DNA of 64,000 nt from Cellvibrio polysaccharolyticus (GTDB lineage: Bacteria > Pseudomonadota > Gammaproteobacteria > Pseudomonadales > Cellvibrionaceae), in the NCBI RefSeq assembly GCF_015182315.1, contig NZ_PRDL01000001.1:1178001-1242000 (forward strand), read 5' to 3'. The notes beneath the pieces were generated by a model. It was not told the origin of the DNA and ran no database searches. It worked only from the letters and a program-made list of their open reading frames with translations. Positions 17,800 to 26,162 of the stretch are shown here, in pieces; the stretch's first letter is position 1, and each line of letters opens with the position of its first letter. The position numbers and the translations under genes were made by a program.

Positions 17800-18984
17800 T
17801 CAGGGAAACCGCTTGCGCACCAGCCATGTCAGCCACAACCCGGTGATACAGAAAACAGCAAATACCCAGCCGGAGACGGCGGCGGCCATGATGCCGGAGA
17901 GCAGGGTGCCGACGGTGCAGCCGAGGGCGGTCATTGAGCCCCAGCCCATTAGTACGCCGCCTGCAAAATTGCGGAGCAATTCAATCAGGCCGGGGCGTTT
18001 GGGTTGGAATTGTTTTGCGCTGACAGCGGCGGCGAACGAAGCCAGTACCAATGCCAAAATAAATAAGCCGTTATTCGAGAGAATACTTTCTTTAATCACC
18101 GTGGCGCAGCCAGAGAAAGTGTCCAGGCCTTCCAGCCGTAATGGAACCAGCTCCGCTTTGTTGCCCAGGGTTCTGGCGAGGCTGCCGAGTTCTGCGGTAA
18201 CACCGAGCGGTGCAACACGGAAGTAAGCCAGTACACCCAATGCGCCAATGAATAAACCACCCACGTACACCGGCCAGCGTTGTTCCAGTAGCAGGTTGCG
18301 AAATGAAAATTCAGTGACACTAAACGTTTTATGGCGGTGCAAGGTCATCAGTACAATCGCGATAGCGAGCAATAAACCGAGTTGCAATAAAAGCGAACCG
18401 GCATAGCCAAGATGATTCGGCAGCCACACCACTGGCGCTTCCTGAATTACCCGCAGGTAGAGCGTATTCCAGGTAAGAAAACCCAGTACAAATCCACCAA
18501 TAGCGCCGATCAGTGCCGCAATCGATGCAACCGAACCTTCACCCAAACGGTACAGATGAGCACTGATGCAAGAGCCGGACAATGACATGCCTGCACCAAA
18601 CACCAATGCCGCCAATGCCAACACCCAGGACACCGGGCCGATATGCGCATCGGGCGGGAGCCGGCCGGGCGCTGGAGTGGGCAACATAGCGCTGAGTAAT
18701 ATGTGATAGCCTAGCGTTCCTATCACCAGCGCAACAATAATTCCCAGTAGCCCACGGCTGTCGCGTTCGTCGATAAACTCGCGGGTTACGCAGAAAAAGC
18801 AGAACCGCGACCGTTGCAACACCACCCCGAAAAATCCACCCGCTAATAACGAAAACGCCAGGCTGCGGCCATCATCGGCATGCAATGCCAACCACCAACT
18901 GAAAAATATAAGAAGCGTGATTACCGCAAGGCTGATTGTGTAGCGTAAATAATCAGCTTTATTTAAAACGAATGTGGATGGCAT
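17800..18984 (-). CDS. YeeE/YedE family sulfur-compound transporter
   Basis: This 394-residue inner-membrane protein of the YeeE/YedE (TsuA) family imports thiosulfate through a path lined with conserved cysteines. About ten or more transmembrane helices cover the whole length. Cysteine-containing signatures include QRSRFCFFCVTREF (Cys62, Cys65), SLSGSCISAHLYR (Cys139), DTFSGCATVIKES and MTALGCTVGTLLSG, matching the repeated GxxxxxxGCxxG pattern of the family. It is divergent from the rhodanese gene across a dispersed repeat. Thiosulfate import plus a periplasmic thiosulfate sulfurtransferase make a sensible pair. No ribosome-binding site of note was found at the ATG. Confidence 0.85.
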   Translation of the reverse strand: MPSTFVLNKADYLRYTISLAVITLLIFFSWWLALHADDGRSLAFSLLAGGFFGVVLQRSRFCFFCVTREFIDERDSRGLLGIIVALVIGTLGYHILLSAMLPTPAPGRLPPDAHIGPVSWVLALAALVFGAGMSLSGSCISAHLYRLGEGSVASIAALIGAIGGFVLGFLTWNTLYLRVIQEAPVVWLPNHLGYAGSLLLQLGLLLAIAIVLMTLHRHKTFSVTEFSFRNLLLEQRWPVYVGGLFIGALGVLAYFRVAPLGVTAELGSLARTLGNKAELVPLRLEGLDTFSGCATVIKESILSNNGLFILALVLASFAAAVSAKQFQPKRPGLIELLRNFAGGVLMGWGSMTALGCTVGTLLSGIMAAAVSGWVFAVFCITGLWLTWLVRKRFP

Positions 18985-19151
18985 AGAAAATTTCCCGGAG
19001 CCAGCGGATTGAGAGGTCTGTTTTGTTATGAGTGTATTAAAGTTAAAAGGCGTGAATATTATGAGGTTTCGATAGGAGTTGAGTTAAACGCATATGGAGA
19101 TCGAATAAGTACGTCCGTTATTCTTTTATACATTCAGGAATTTCACAGCAG

Positions 19152-19366
19152 GTGTGCCATTCTGTCCGTTTGCCATTAGGCGCTTTGTTCCAAAAATGCA
19201 TGAATATCCTCAAGCGGAGCCGGCCAATCATCATAAAAGATTGTCGTTCCGTGCGCGCAAAACATGTTTTTCCTGGTGCGCACTACACCTATATAGCGCC
19301 GTCGGGTCATTTATGACCCGACGGTTTTGGAACAAAGTGCCTAACGCCAAACTCGCATTGTGCCGG
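19152..19366 (-). repeat. Dispersed intergenic palindromic repeat, copy 1
   Basis: Read on the minus strand it begins GGCACAATGCGAGTTTGGCG, then TTAGGCACTTTGTTCCAAAA, and ends with TTTTTGGAACAAAGCGCC followed by TAATGGCAAACGGACAG. The two ends are inverted versions of each other. The interior holds its own perfect inverted pair GTCGGGTCAT/ATGACCCGAC. The same ends recur at seven other places in the window. Confidence 0.82.
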
Positions 19367-19407
19367 ATATTGAAATTGAATAATCTGGCGCAGTGAATAG
19401 CATCTAC

Positions 19408-20334
19408 TTATTTACCGCCCCAAACCGTACCCGCCAGGTTGGTTACCGGTACACCAACGGCGTTGCCGTATTCAGTCCAGGAGCCGTCGTAGTTACGAAC
19501 GTCATAGCCCAGCAGTTTTTTCAAGGCAAACCAGGTATGGCTTGAACGTTCGCCAATGCGGCAGTAAGTGATGATCGGCTTGCTACCATCTACGCCAGCA
19601 GCAGCGTAAACCTTGCGCAACTCGTCAACAGACTTGAAGGTACCATCGGCGGCAACTGCCTGACCCCAGGGAACATTCACAGCGCCAGGTACATGGCCAG
19701 CGCGCAATGCCAGTTCAGCAAAGCCGGCCGGGGCAAAAATTTTACCGCTGTATTCATCGGCAGAGCGAATATCAATCAGTTGTGTGGTCGGGGATTGTTG
19801 CTTGGCAACGCTGACAACATCCGGCAGCCAGGCGCGCAGTTTGCTGTTGGCTTCGGCCACTTCAATATTCCCGGCTTTTACCGACGGTGCTTTAGGTGAA
19901 AGCGGACGACCTTCGGCTTCCCACTTCTTACGACCGCCATCCAGTAGTTTTACGTTGTTCACGCCGTAGATATCAAACACCCAGGCGCCCCAGGCAGCAA
20001 ACCAGTTATTGTTGTCGCCGTAAATGACGATGGTGGAATCTTTGTTCACCCCGGCATTACGCAACAGCTTCTGGAAATTTTCACGAGAGGCGATATCGCG
20101 CGTTACCGGGTCAACCAGATCGGTGTGCCAGGAAAAATTCACGGCTTCCGGAATATGGCCGCGCTCGTACACACCAGGATCAACGCTCACTTCAATAATG
20201 CGCAGATTTTTTTCCTTCAGGTTTTTTTCCAGCCAGTCAGTGCTGACCAGAAAATCACTGGCCTGTGCAGAGGCCAGTAGCAGTGGCGAAATCAGGCCGA
20301 TGGCCAGACTTGCAAGAGTTTTTGTTAACGACAT
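19408..20334 (-). CDS. Secreted thiosulfate sulfurtransferase (rhodanese)
   Basis: This 308-residue tandem-domain rhodanese transfers sulfane sulfur from thiosulfate to cyanide or other thiophiles. A signal peptide (residues 1-25, ending ASAQAS) places it in the periplasm. The N-terminal domain has no catalytic Cys. The C-terminal domain carries the active loop ITYCRIGERSSHTW with Cys258. CRIGERS is the motif of actinobacterial and proteobacterial thiosulfate sulfurtransferases such as CysA2/SseA-like proteins. The start is the second ATG (20334), because TAGGGA lies eight bases before it, whereas the upstream in-frame ATG abuts that signal. The setting among sulfur genes supports the role. 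Confidence 0.9.
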   Translation of the reverse strand: MSLTKTLASLAIGLISPLLLASAQASDFLVSTDWLEKNLKEKNLRIIEVSVDPGVYERGHIPEAVNFSWHTDLVDPVTRDIASRENFQKLLRNAGVNKDSTIVIYGDNNNWFAAWGAWVFDIYGVNNVKLLDGGRKKWEAEGRPLSPKAPSVKAGNIEVAEANSKLRAWLPDVVSVAKQQSPTTQLIDIRSADEYSGKIFAPAGFAELALRAGHVPGAVNVPWGQAVAADGTFKSVDELRKVYAAAGVDGSKPIITYCRIGERSSHTWFALKKLLGYDVRNYDGSWTEYGNAVGVPVTNLAGTVWGGK

Positions 20335-20556
20335 AAAAATCATCCCTATTGGTTGGTGTGGCCTCCAACACTAGAGAGATACGCGACAAAAATAAAAGAA
20401 TTGTTTTTTATAATCTTATAGCGTTGTTGCTGGCGGTAATAAAAAGAGATTTCCAATGAGCGCCGTGTGTTTAAAAATAATCATCACTTCTTTTGGGTGT
20501 TGTTTTTTAAGCATTGGCGGGAGCTTAATTGCGGAGGGTTGGAGACGTTTCATCAG

Positions 20557-20730
20557 GCACGATGTAAGTTTTTTTGTTAGATCGGCTGTTCCAAAACCGT
20601 CGAGTCACTCGTCACTTCCCTATGGCTCGCTCTTCGGGCAGCTTCGCTGTGCTTATTGGTAATCCTGCCAATAAGTCAGGGATTACCCACCGCTTTTGGA
20701 ACATTTAACGTCATGGCAAACGGGCGGAGC
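20557..20730 (+). repeat. Dispersed intergenic palindromic repeat, copy 2
   Basis: It begins GCACGATGTAAGTTT and TGTTCCAAAACCGTCGAGTC, contains the CTCGCTCTTCGGGCAGC and CTTATTGGTAATCCTGCC internal module, and ends GCTTTTGGAACATTTAAC followed by GGCAAACGGGCGG. It is more diverged than the other copies near its left end. Confidence 0.75.
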
Positions 20731-20803
20731 TGCTGCGTATGTTACGACTGGAAATTTGAATATAGCTATTTAAGGCTTCGCTCGATCCTTCGGTACCGTA
20801 TGC

Positions 20804-20819
20804 TGGCACAGCTATTGCG
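20804..20819 (+). promoter_or_regulatory. Sigma-54 promoter (-24/-12) for the FMN reductase
   Basis: TGGCACAGCTATTGCG matches the sigma-54 consensus TGGCAC-N5-TTGCW at ten of eleven fixed positions, with the exact 10-bp spacing between GG and GC. The predicted start of transcription is near 20830, about 35 bases before the ribosome-binding site. Confidence 0.82.
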
Positions 20820-20876
20820 TGGCAGTGAGCTAGCGAACTACTCAGTTTGTTTCCTGTAAGATTTCTGGAGTTAACA

Positions 20877-21449
20877 ATGCACGTTGTAGGATTTTCCGGT
20901 GGCTTGAGTACACCATCCAAAACACTGGGGCTGGTTGAGGCTATTGTGGAAGAGTTTTCCCTTGAACCCGGCTTTACCTCGGAAATCATTGATCTTGCCG
21001 AAGTGGCTACGGCGTTCGGCAGCGTGTTGTACCGTACGCAACTGTCTTCCGCGCATGATCGTATTTTGCAGACCATCGAAAATGCCGACATATTGGTGGT
21101 GGCTTCACCGGTATATCGTGCTGCCTATCCCGGCCTGTTCAAACAGGTTTTTGACCTGATCGAGCGCGAAGCGCTGGAGCACAAAGTGGTCGTACTGGCG
21201 GCCAACGGTGGCAGCGGGCACCACGCGCTTATTATTGAAAGCCACCTGCGCCCGCTATTTACCAACCTCGGTGCCTACACGGTGCCAACCGGCGTTTACA
21301 GCCAAAGCCAGGATTTCTCCGGTTACCGTTTGACGGCCGAGCCGGTATTGGCGCGCATCAGTGATGCGGTGGCGGAAGCCAGAAACTTGCGTCAGCGTTT
21401 GGCCTGGAATAATGCCCCTCACGCTATTGCGGCGAATGCTACTGCCTGA
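20877..21449 (+). CDS. NADPH-dependent FMN reductase (MsuE/SsuE type)
   Basis: This 190-residue flavodoxin-fold reductase supplies reduced FMN to two-component monooxygenases. It starts at ATG 20877 with CTGGAG six bases upstream. The N-terminal phosphate-binding loop GFSGGLSTPSKT, the central ASPVYRAAYPGLFKQVFDLI and the AANGGSGHHALIIESHLRPL segment are characteristic of SsuE/MsuE. A sigma-54 promoter precedes it. The obvious clients are the two SsuD-like monooxygenases and the SfnB/DszC-like proteins encoded 35-43 kb to the right, which have no reductase gene beside them. Confidence 0.9.
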   Translation: MHVVGFSGGLSTPSKTLGLVEAIVEEFSLEPGFTSEIIDLAEVATAFGSVLYRTQLSSAHDRILQTIENADILVVASPVYRAAYPGLFKQVFDLIEREALEHKVVVLAANGGSGHHALIIESHLRPLFTNLGAYTVPTGVYSQSQDFSGYRLTAEPVLARISDAVAEARNLRQRLAWNNAPHAIAANATA

Positions 21450-21481
21450 TTGGTAGTATTCGCGTTGTGCCGGTTATGGTT

Positions 21482-22657
21482 TCAGCCAGCTTCTGTTGTG
21501 GATTGAGCGCGTACTGCCAGGCGATCTTTGGTGATGCGAAATATCCACGGCAGGGCGAGCAGCAGAAATACCGGCTGCAAACCTATCGCTGTGCCCAGCC
21601 ACCCGCCCACGACCGCGCCGCAGGTTCCGCCGGTCATTTGTGACAAGGTCAGCACCCCGGACACATGGCTTTTGTCGCTTTTACTGCGCGCAATGGTAGC
21701 CATATTAACCAGGTTGTTTAACCCAAGGCCGGTCGCGTTAATAATGGCACCCATAAAAAAGAAGACCGGGTGAGAGGCGAACGCCAGCAACAAAGTACCG
21801 GGAATTAACAAGCCATGGCTCACCCGATAGAGTTGCACATTGCTGGCGAGGATCAGCAGTTTTCCGGCGCCGAGTAATACGCTAACGTACGTCAGTCCGT
21901 ACACCACAAGCAAAGTAACCGCCAGGTTGTTTTCCCAACTTTGTTCCCGCAAGGTAATAACCAGAATAAAGGTACCAAAAAATCCCGCCAGGCAATTGCC
22001 GAAAGATTCATACAAACAGGCGTGACGAATATCGTTTTGCTGCCATATCGCTGCAAGCCAACCCTTTTGATATTTTGCTTTTTTGTGCGGAGCCGGTGCA
22101 GCAGGCAGTGCATACCAGCCGAGCAGCCCCATCGCCAGAAAGCAACTGGCCGACACACTGAACGCAAAAGAGATTCCGAAATTTTCGCTGAGAAAATGTC
22201 CGGCCAATGGCCCCATCGCCATGACACCGAGTGACAGGGTGCCTTTGTACCAACCGGCGCGGTGCGTGCCTATCTCCGGCAGTCGTTGTAAAAAACTGCT
22301 GCTCATTGCCACGATGCGAAAGGCAATACACAAACCGCAGGCGACCATGGTCAACACCAGCAATTCCCATTGTTGAATGTGTGAAATGCCGAGGTAAACA
22401 AAAAACAGAATAACGCTGACGATGGCGTAAATGACTCGGGGGCTGTAACGCGACAAGAGTATGCCGGCCGGTAAAGTGGCCGCCGCCATGGCCAGGGTTT
22501 CCACCCCGCTGATCACGCCCATTTGCCAATTTTCCAGCGACAAGGACAAGCCCAACAGCGTGACCAGAATTTTATTCATGCCGATGGTTAATCCGCTTAA
22601 TAGTGACAGCGCGATAAAAAGACGGAAAAAATGGCGTGTGCTGGCAGGGTCGGTCAT
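21482..22657 (-). CDS. MFS transporter under a sigma-54 promoter
   Basis: This 391-residue, 12-helix major facilitator protein has the loop-2/3 region AGILLSRYSPRVIYAI and a central cytoplasmic loop with HKKAKYQKG near residue 190. It is convergent with the FMN reductase gene and shares the sigma-54 control signature (22691-22706), which ties it to the sulfur regulon. Direction and substrate are unknown. It could import an organosulfur compound or expel a desulfurised product. The first residues are short before helix 1, consistent with the chosen ATG, although no strong ribosome-binding site is visible. Confidence 0.78.
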   Translation of the reverse strand: MTDPASTRHFFRLFIALSLLSGLTIGMNKILVTLLGLSLSLENWQMGVISGVETLAMAAATLPAGILLSRYSPRVIYAIVSVILFFVYLGISHIQQWELLVLTMVACGLCIAFRIVAMSSSFLQRLPEIGTHRAGWYKGTLSLGVMAMGPLAGHFLSENFGISFAFSVSASCFLAMGLLGWYALPAAPAPHKKAKYQKGWLAAIWQQNDIRHACLYESFGNCLAGFFGTFILVITLREQSWENNLAVTLLVVYGLTYVSVLLGAGKLLILASNVQLYRVSHGLLIPGTLLLAFASHPVFFFMGAIINATGLGLNNLVNMATIARSKSDKSHVSGVLTLSQMTGGTCGAVVGGWLGTAIGLQPVFLLLALPWIFRITKDRLAVRAQSTTEAG

Positions 22658-22690
22658 GGTGTTGGCTCGAAGGAAGGTCGAGCGGGATAT

Positions 22691-22706
22691 AGCAATATCC
22701 GAACCA
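22691..22706 (-). promoter_or_regulatory. Sigma-54 promoter for the MFS gene
   Basis: On the minus strand TGGTTCGGATATTGCT keeps TGG, the C at position 6 and the TTGCT of the consensus with correct spacing. The predicted start is near 22680, 23 bases before the ATG. Confidence 0.65.
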
Positions 22707-22874
22707 CTATCGAGTAACGGCTTTTTAAAGGTTCAAGCAGCGGTTCCGGGTGCTTGAGCAACGGGGACAATTAACCGCAAAATGATCTTGCGTTAAATAA
22801 AACACCGGGCGGGAATTTTGCGCTGCCAGCGCAACAGTGTGTTGTTCTGGCAGCAAGTGCGTTGAGCGGGAATC

Positions 22875-24152
22875 TCAGGGATTTTTAGTGCTGCTGGTCG
22901 GCGATGTAGCGGAATTTTCGCCCGGCGGTTCGTTGGCGGTGAGCCGATCCCAGTGATAAAGGCCGGGGAACATTTTTATCCACAAGCCAACCACCAGCAA
23001 GGTACCAACGCCACCGGCGACCACGGCGGGAACCGTGCCAAAAAATTCTGCAACCACGCCGGATTCAAAATCGCCCAGTTGGTTGGAGGCGCCAATGAAG
23101 ATGGAATTAACCGCGCCTACACGACCGCGCATGTCATCCGGAGTTTGCAGTTGTACCAATGACGAGCGCACGACCACGCTGATCATATCGGCAGCGCCCA
23201 TCACTATCAGCATCGTAAATGACAGCCAGAACCATTCGGATAGCCCGAAAATAATCGTGGTTACGCCAAATACCGCAACGCCAATAAACATGGTTCTGCC
23301 TACCTTTTCCTTGAGTGGAAAACGGGCAATATAAATGGCCAGTATCAGCGCGCCAACCGCTGGCCCGGCGCGAAGCAAGCCCAGCCCCCAGCTGCCAGTG
23401 TTTAAAATATGTTCGGCGTAAATAGGGAAGAGGGCGGTGGCACTGCCAATTAATACCGAAAATAAATCCAGCGATATGGCGCCGAGAATAACCGGCCTGC
23501 GCCAGATAAATTTTACGCCGGCGAAAATGGTTTCCCAATTCACCGGCCGCCGGGGTTCTTCATGCGGTTGGTAGCGAATGCGCAACATGGCGCCGAAAGC
23601 CAGCGCAAAAAGCAAAGCGCTGGCGGTATAAACAAAAGTGTTGCCGCCAAAAAATAGCAGGCCGCCCAGCGCCGGGCCGGCAATGGTGGCGAATTGCCGG
23701 GATGCAGAACCCAGCGCAATGGCTTTGGGCAAACTGTTTAATGGAATAAGACCGGGCAGCATTGCTTGCAATGCCGGGCCCTGAAACGCGCGAATAGCGC
23801 CGATGCAAAATGCCGCAAAGAAAATAAGTTGCTCGGACTGCACATCATAAAAACTGGCCAGCGCCAGCGAGCCGGCCACCATGCATTCCAGCGTTTGGGT
23901 GATCATCACAATGGTTCGCCGGTCATAGCGGTCAGCCACATGGCCTACTACCAGCACCAGCAACATTTGCGGCGCAAATAACATCAGGCCGATATAACCC
24001 AGGCTTAACGCGCTTTGGGTGATGGCATACACATGCCAGCCAAATGCCATCATCAGCACCTGGTTGGCCATAAAGGAAACGAATTGGCTGAACCAGTAGC
24101 GCGGGTAATTGGGAATGTCCCGCAGATCCTGCGGGATAAACAGTGACAACAT
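22875..24152 (-). CDS. MFS transporter, EntS-like (MFS_3) type
   Basis: This 425-residue, 12-helix major facilitator resembles the enterobactin exporter/MFS_3 group. Features are YPRYWFSQFVSFMANQVL in helix 1, VGHVADRYDRRTIVMITQ as the conserved loop 2-3 motif, and FQGPALQAMLPGLIP with ALGSASRQFATIAGPALGG in the middle. Many members export siderophores or drugs; the neighbouring ABC exporters point the same way. It lies 102 bases after the heterodimeric ABC pair on the same strand and may be in that operon. No sigma-54 site was seen upstream. The last 25 residues are a polar Ser/Thr-rich tail. Confidence 0.82.
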   Translation of the reverse strand: MLSLFIPQDLRDIPNYPRYWFSQFVSFMANQVLMMAFGWHVYAITQSALSLGYIGLMLFAPQMLLVLVVGHVADRYDRRTIVMITQTLECMVAGSLALASFYDVQSEQLIFFAAFCIGAIRAFQGPALQAMLPGLIPLNSLPKAIALGSASRQFATIAGPALGGLLFFGGNTFVYTASALLFALAFGAMLRIRYQPHEEPRRPVNWETIFAGVKFIWRRPVILGAISLDLFSVLIGSATALFPIYAEHILNTGSWGLGLLRAGPAVGALILAIYIARFPLKEKVGRTMFIGVAVFGVTTIIFGLSEWFWLSFTMLIVMGAADMISVVVRSSLVQLQTPDDMRGRVGAVNSIFIGASNQLGDFESGVVAEFFGTVPAVVAGGVGTLLVVGLWIKMFPGLYHWDRLTANEPPGENSATSPTSSTKNP

Positions 24153-24254
24153 GAACGATGAATCCGGAAGGGGAAATGGCTATTGTAGCCGAATGGTCAC
24201 TTTAACGGAGGTGTTGCTGTTGCGCCGCCTTCCCTGGCGGCAAGCCGGTTTTTT

Positions 24255-26162
24255 TTAAACCAGATCAAGCGAACCGGGGATGGTTTCTGTTATTGGCTGA
24301 TCAGTTTTGCCGGGTTTATCCGTTGCCGCTGTGCCGAGGGTGTTTTCTTCGTAAGCACGGTACAGCGAGGCATAAAAACCCTGACGGGCAACCAGTTGTA
24401 GATGGTTACCGGATTCAATAACACGACCTTCACGAATAACCGCAATACAGTCTGCATCGCGGATGGTAGACAACCGGTGCGCGATAATAATGGCGGTGCG
24501 ACCCTCGCAAAGGCGGCGCAGAGCAATTTGAATTTTTCGCTCGGTTTGTACATCTACTGCTGAGGTCGCTTCATCCAGCACCAGAATCGCCGGGTCAGCC
24601 AAATAGGCACGCACCAGACACACCAGCTGTCGCTGTCCGTGGCTGAGTAAAGAACCCTGCGGACCGGTTTCGGTGTGGTAACCATCCTGTAAATTTTCCA
24701 ACAGGTCGTGCACGCCGAGTGCCCGTGCGGCATCAATCAATTGCTCGTCGCTGGCGTCGGTTGCTGCCAGTCGCAAGTTGTCGAGGATGCTGCCGCTGAA
24801 CAGTACGTTGTCTTGCAGCACCACACCCACATGGCGGCGCAGGTTATGTTGGGTGAGGTCGCGAACATCAATACCATCAATGGCCACCTGGCCGCTGTTA
24901 ACGTCATAAAAACGCGTCAGCAATTGCACCAGAGTACTTTTGCCGTGCCCGGTAGGGCCAACAATTGCCAATACCTGCCCGGCAGGCACGTGCAAATCCA
25001 GATCATTAATAATCCATTTTTTGCTGCCGGGTAGGTAAGAAAAATGTACTCCGCTGAAATCCACATCGCCCTTTACGTGCGTGAGTTGTTTGGCATCGGG
25101 TTTGTCCTGAATATCCGGATCCGTATCGAGTAACAAAAAAATACGTTGTGCGCAGGCGGTGCCGTTGGCGTAGCGTTCAAATAAGTCGCTGAGCTCCTGC
25201 AAGGGCGCCAGAAAAATAAATACGTAAAACAAACTGGCGGCCACCTGGCCGAGGGTTATATCACCGAGTGCCACGCCACGCGCGCCCACCACCAGCAACA
25301 CGGCCATTGCCGAGGTGGTAAGCACGCCGGTAAAGGGCGCAAACCAACTGGCGCGGATACTGCCGCGAATAATAGAGCGATTGAATTCATCCACCAGATG
25401 CCAATAGCGCTTCTGGTTGGCCGGTTCGGTAACGGTTTGTTTAACAATGCGCACCCCGGCAACGGTTTCTACCAGGTGCGCGGTAAAGCGGCTGCGGTTT
25501 TCTGCCACCACGCCCCAGTTGCGCTGCGAGATGCGTTTAAAAATAATGGTGGCAATAATCATGATGGGCACAATTGCCGCGATGCTGAAAAACAGCGTCG
25601 GGGAAATCAGCCACAACATAATGCCCGCTACCACGCAGCGTAAAATAGCCGATAAAAATTCCGGCGGCCCCTGAATCAGCAGCGGCTCAAGGGCGTTAAC
25701 ATCGCTGTCGGCGCGGGCGGTAATGCGGCCGGCTTTGGTGCGGTCAAAGTAGCCCACACTTAAACGTTGTACGTGGGTAAACACTTTTACCCGCAAGTCG
25801 TTAATAACATGAATCGCTGCTTTGCCGGCAACATACTGGCTGGCGCCGGAAAGCAAAAAGCGCGCACACCAGGTGAGTGCGAAAGCCACCGTTACCCACA
25901 CAATAACCTGATGATCGACATTGACTTCGCTGCCTTGCGGCAATAAGCCCTGATCAATCAATACGCCCACCAGCCAGGGGCGCATAAAAATCGCCCCCAC
26001 CAGTAAAGCTTCAATCGCGATAGCGGTTATTACCCAGCCGCGTACCGGTTTTAACAGCGGTAACAGCCGTGAAAACATACCGCGATTGAGTGATTTTTTT
26101 GCCAGCGCTTCTTCCAGTTCAATATCGCTGAGTGCGGTATTACCGCGACCATTAGTTGCCAT
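24255..26162 (-). CDS. ABC exporter half-transporter, second subunit of a heterodimer
   Basis: This 635-residue fusion has a six-helix transmembrane domain (about 35-330) and an ATPase domain (about 360-600). Walker A VGPTGHGKST is at 401-410, Walker B ILVLDEATS at 526-534 with an intact catalytic Glu, and the switch His in IIAHRLST. The signature reads LLSHGQRQ (505-512) in place of LSGGQ, a substitution expected in one half of asymmetric heterodimeric exporters. The start overlaps the end of the upstream subunit gene by 11 bases, so the two are surely co-translated. The substrate is unknown; the family exports lipids, peptides and drugs. Confidence 0.9.
   Translation of the reverse strand: MATNGRGNTALSDIELEEALAKKSLNRGMFSRLLPLLKPVRGWVITAIAIEALLVGAIFMRPWLVGVLIDQGLLPQGSEVNVDHQVIVWVTVAFALTWCARFLLSGASQYVAGKAAIHVINDLRVKVFTHVQRLSVGYFDRTKAGRITARADSDVNALEPLLIQGPPEFLSAILRCVVAGIMLWLISPTLFFSIAAIVPIMIIATIIFKRISQRNWGVVAENRSRFTAHLVETVAGVRIVKQTVTEPANQKRYWHLVDEFNRSIIRGSIRASWFAPFTGVLTTSAMAVLLVVGARGVALGDITLGQVAASLFYVFIFLAPLQELSDLFERYANGTACAQRIFLLLDTDPDIQDKPDAKQLTHVKGDVDFSGVHFSYLPGSKKWIINDLDLHVPAGQVLAIVGPTGHGKSTLVQLLTRFYDVNSGQVAIDGIDVRDLTQHNLRRHVGVVLQDNVLFSGSILDNLRLAATDASDEQLIDAARALGVHDLLENLQDGYHTETGPQGSLLSHGQRQLVCLVRAYLADPAILVLDEATSAVDVQTERKIQIALRRLCEGRTAIIIAHRLSTIRDADCIAVIREGRVIESGNHLQLVARQGFYASLYRAYEENTLGTAATDKPGKTDQPITETIPGSLDLV

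Noticed and set aside
19154..19396. Open frame of 80 codons between the YeeE-type and rhodanese genes
   Set aside because: It lies almost wholly in repeat copy 1 and has no recognisable protein features.
20456..20662. Possible second Cys-containing leader ORF (MSAVCLK...FGCCFL) before the FMN reductase
   Set aside because: It has no clear ribosome-binding site, runs into repeat copy 2 and ends 200 bp before the gene, whose sigma-54 promoter lies downstream of it.
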